A DNA stretch of 20,553 bases from Acrasis kona (taxonomy: Eukaryota; Heterolobosea; Eutetramitea; Acrasida; Acrasidae). Each line of letters opens with the position of its first letter. The first letter of the stretch is position 1. Below are positions 18,340 through 20,553 of this stretch, piece by piece. The notes beneath the pieces are model-generated. The model was not told the DNA's origin, ran no database searches, and saw only the letters and a list, made by a program, of their open reading frames with translations. Made by a program: the position numbers and the translations under genes. Location of the stretch: positions 1 to 20,553 of the forward strand of contig JAOPGA020001527.1 in the NCBI GenBank assembly GCA_026419775.2, in the 5' to 3' direction.

Positions 18340-19355
18340 ATGTCCCTGACCAACTCCACAGAAGCACCATCTTCCCCCATTATTGAATTTGACAAAGAGT
18401 TTACACCACCACCTTCACCTACCACTTTATTTAATTCCACTGCACCCGCGGAAGAGGATGAAACATTTACAACTCAGCCCAAAGAATCTGAATCAACAGA
18501 ACCTAAACAAACTAAAGGTGCAAATAAGAAGAAGTCAACAAAAAAGGCAATCACACAAGATCCCCAACCAGAAAAGAGAAAGCGTGGAAGGCCAAAAGGA
18601 ACCACAAAAACAACTACGGAGACTGTCACCACGCCTCCACCAAAAAAGAAGTCTAGAAGCTTACTTGAGGAGGAATCAACGGCACTGATAGATGCAGTTG
18701 TCTACCATAAGAGTAATTGGGATCGGGTAACAAATGACGAGAACATTAAGCCGCTTTTGGAATTTAAAACAAGAGAGCAACTTATAGATCACTATCGATA
18801 CATCACAACCAAAAAGAACAAAAAACAATCAACGGGACTTGGAAGAAGTAAAAGAACATTTGTAGTGAGGATAGCGGTAGCTCACCTTCTGAAGACGAGG
18901 TTCGTGAGCTTGATAATCGTGAGTCAGCAATACAAAATTTTGAACAGACTCAAGCCGATTTTACGTTATCTTCTAGTGATGTTAATACTGTTGTTGATGT
19001 TGACAATTTCTCTAAAGATACTTGTGATTTGAAAAAGATTAGGCGACAGGAGATTTTAAGAAGAGAGCAGGAGAAGCAGGAATTGTCCAATAAGATTCGC
19101 CATCAAGAGGTTGAAAAGGATGACGATAAGAAGATGAGGATGATGATGAACACTACTATGATGGCTGTCATGTCAAAGCTTGTGAATTCACTTGATGATG
19201 ACAAGCCTAACAAAAAGAGTAGTGATCAAGACACGGAAGATTTGAATGACTTTCGTTTAGCGTCGCTTGAACAAAATGTTAAATCTCTACAGTCGTCCCA
19301 GAAGGATATCCTTTCCTTGCTTCAAGACTTGTCTAGAAACATGAATAAAGAATGA
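18340..19355 (+). CDS. AT-hook / Myb-like DNA-binding accessory protein of Harbinger, one frame change
   Basis: ATG 18340 starts a Pro/Thr/Ser/Glu-rich segment, then basic linkers and an AT-hook KRKRGRPKGTTK with GRP at residues 83-85. A Myb/SANT-like three-helix domain spans about 106-158 (LLEEESTALIDAVV, NWDRV, TREQLIDHYRYI). After about residue 172 the frame turns poor, while the neighbouring frame carries clear coding sequence (EDSGSSPSEDEVRELDN onward). It continues as one open frame through a Lys/Arg/Glu coiled coil (IRRQEILRREQEKQELS) to TGA 19353-19355. One missing base near 18855-18870 explains this, giving roughly 338 residues. A -1 ribosomal shift is possible but not needed. The role inferred from the superfamily is binding the subterminal repeats and escorting the transposase into the nucleus. 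Confidence 0.7.
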
Positions 19356-19392
19356 TCTTTTATTTAATTTATTTTTGTTTATTATTTGCTCG

Positions 19393-19434
19393 GTTACTGG
19401 TAAAATTAAAAGATTGTCGATTTTTACCGGTAAA
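19393..19434. repeat. Right subterminal palindromic repeats of the Harbinger element
   Basis: GTTACTGGTAAAA at 19393-19405 and TTTTTACCGGTAAA at 19421-19434, mirroring the two copies near the left end. Confidence 0.65.
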
Positions 19435-20284
19435 CAATTATTTTAATTACCAAACCAAAAACCACCTATTCATTGTAAATATCACATTAAATCATGAAGA
19501 AGCGTTGAACAAGGAATATATCCACATAAAGCTTTTATCATTCCTGGCCCTGCTTAATTGTAATGTCACTATATATAATGAACAAAAATTGATGCCTTCA
19601 CCCAGGTTCCCTCTCTTTTTCTGGACAGACTATCATACTCATCTTTTATACCGGATAAGACATGGACCTGAAACATTAGTGTATGTGTAAAAAACCTGAA
19701 CTACAAAGGTAAATTGTTTTTTAAAGTAACTGAGGATAACGTTGGTTTTTAATAAAATACCAATAAACTATACAGGCTTGATCCCTGTTTTTACAAAAAA
19801 AGAAAATAACGTTGGTATAATAAATGTATGTACCAAATGTTCCAGCAAATTGGTATTGATATGAAATAGAAATGAGACGGGCGGGTGGGCGGAAGGAGGG
19901 TTTATTGTATAATAATTACATTTTTCAACCATGTTCTCACAATGTAAATAAATCTTCTATGATGCCTCGCACAACAAAAATTAACAAGAAGATTTACATT
20001 ATGAAGAATAATTGAACATGAAATCTTCAAGGTCTTTCAAATTTACAGTGGATTCAGAAGTTCTAAACAAGTTGACCTAGAGTTCGTTGTAAATAAAGTT
20101 ACCATTAACTGCGTAGTTTAAGAACCACTATAACAAAAGAACGGTTTGTAAAGATGTGTTTTGTTTTTATTTGACGGGTTTGACACGCAATAAAGCTTAT
20201 TTCAGTTGTTCTTTATGGTATATATGCTTTCTTCTAGTCTCTAGTTCTTGTGTTCAAATTCCTCAAAGTCACCGATTCTGAGGT

Positions 20285-20304
20285 GGTGCACGCTTGCGTG
20301 CACC
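20285..20304. repeat. Perfect hairpin, core CACGCTTGCGTG
   Basis: GGTGCACGC (20285-20293), a TT loop and GCGTGCACC (20296-20304) form a nine-pair perfect stem. Confidence 0.8.
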
Positions 20305-20365
20305 TGTTTGTCTCGCAGCCTAAATAACCTGTGTTAATCGTCCTATGATCATGTTAATTCTTGGT

Positions 20366-20387
20366 GAACGCACGCTTGCGTGTGTTC
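20366..20387. repeat. Second hairpin with the same core
   Basis: GAACGCACGC (20366-20375), a TT loop and GCGTGTGTTC (20378-20387) form a ten-position stem with one G-T wobble. The central 12 bases CACGCTTGCGTG are identical to the hairpin 82 bases upstream. Confidence 0.8.
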
Positions 20388-20553
20388 TTCGTCTAGCATC
20401 TTACTTCAATACCTAATGTATGTGTTAGTTTGTTAGTTAGTTGTTTAACTGCTACATTGTATTCTTTTAAGAAGTAAGTGCAATTCAAGTTATTTAGATC
20501 GCTACCATCGGCGCGATGAGTATTTGACAATGAGTTATACTTATTTATATTTA

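Larger units (their letters stand above)
17267..19467. mobile_element. PIF/Harbinger DNA transposon with transposase and Myb-like gene
   Basis: The ends are inverted repeats AGGTGGTTTTTG (17267-17278) and its complement (19456-19467), continuing imperfectly, flanked on both sides by ATT (17264-17266 and 19468-19470), a 3-bp target duplication as this superfamily makes. Inside each end are copies of a TTTACCGGTAAAA-type palindrome. A DDE transposase (minus) and an AT-hook/Myb-like gene (plus) diverge from a central 178-bp region. At about 2.2 kb, with an unbroken transposase ORF, this is the youngest-looking element in the window. The Myb-like gene carries one frame change. Confidence 0.85.
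19471..20553. other. AT-rich right flank without a supported gene
   Basis: The first part (19471-19690) is open in one plus-strand frame with fairly coding-like sequence (EQKLMPSPRFPLFFWTDYHT) up to TAA-free TGTA and a stop at 19688-19690. It may belong to whatever the Harbinger element interrupted. From 19700 on there is only simple AT-rich DNA, a G-rich tract (19879-19900), two hairpins (20285-20304, 20366-20387) and a GTTAGTT-type low-complexity stretch near 20425-20445. Confidence 0.35.

Noticed and set aside
1-20553. CRISPR arrays, bacterial operons, ribosomal RNA genes
   Set aside because: No regularly spaced repeat array, no ribosome-binding-site-led gene strings and no rRNA motifs are visible; the content is eukaryotic.

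Overview
The window looks like AT-rich nuclear DNA from a compact, intron-poor eukaryote, probably a free-living protist. A heterolobosean such as Naegleria would fit, but the sequence does not prove it. The evidence is a eukaryotic co-chaperone (Sti1/Hop) and two other host genes without visible introns, AATAAA signals sitting on or next to stop codons, an internal-promoter tRNA gene, and eukaryotic DNA transposons of four superfamilies. Five isolated N bases suggest a draft assembly.

Bases 1-6070 are host gene territory. They hold the acidic 3' end of an unidentified gene, an extended short-chain dehydrogenase/reductase (404-1447), a full-length Sti1/Hop with one extra base in its linker (1682-3383), a membrane-anchored catalase-family protein on the minus strand tail-to-tail with it (3460-4569), a small MGC-starting gene read in three frames (5442-5907), and a tRNA-Asn(GTT) with an oversized D-loop (5987-6070).

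From 6379 onward the window is mostly transposon-derived. A decayed BED-finger hAT element spans 6379-8869. A CACTA (En/Spm)-like zinc-ribbon fragment (9837-10661) runs tail-to-tail into an R/E-rich coiled-coil ORF (10658-11728, minus). A broken Tc1/mariner (IS630-type) transposase (11995-12646, with a possible C-terminal tail at 13137-13292) meets an unidentified coiled-coil ORF tail-to-tail (13297-14220, minus). A second CACTA-like fragment, DUF4218-like, lies at 15235-15741 (minus). A well-preserved PIF/Harbinger element of about 2.2 kb (17267-19467) carries a DDE transposase and a divergently transcribed AT-hook/Myb-like protein between matching ends and an ATT duplication. The last kilobase has no convincing gene but contains a G-rich tract and two nearly identical hairpins.

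The most useful observations are the expanded D-loop of the tRNA, the two-gene Harbinger element, the composite left end of the hAT element, two transposase-like genes that each meet an unrelated coiled-coil ORF tail-to-tail, and several unexplained symmetric DNA motifs. I see no convincing new multi-gene system beyond these. All family calls come from reading motifs by eye.
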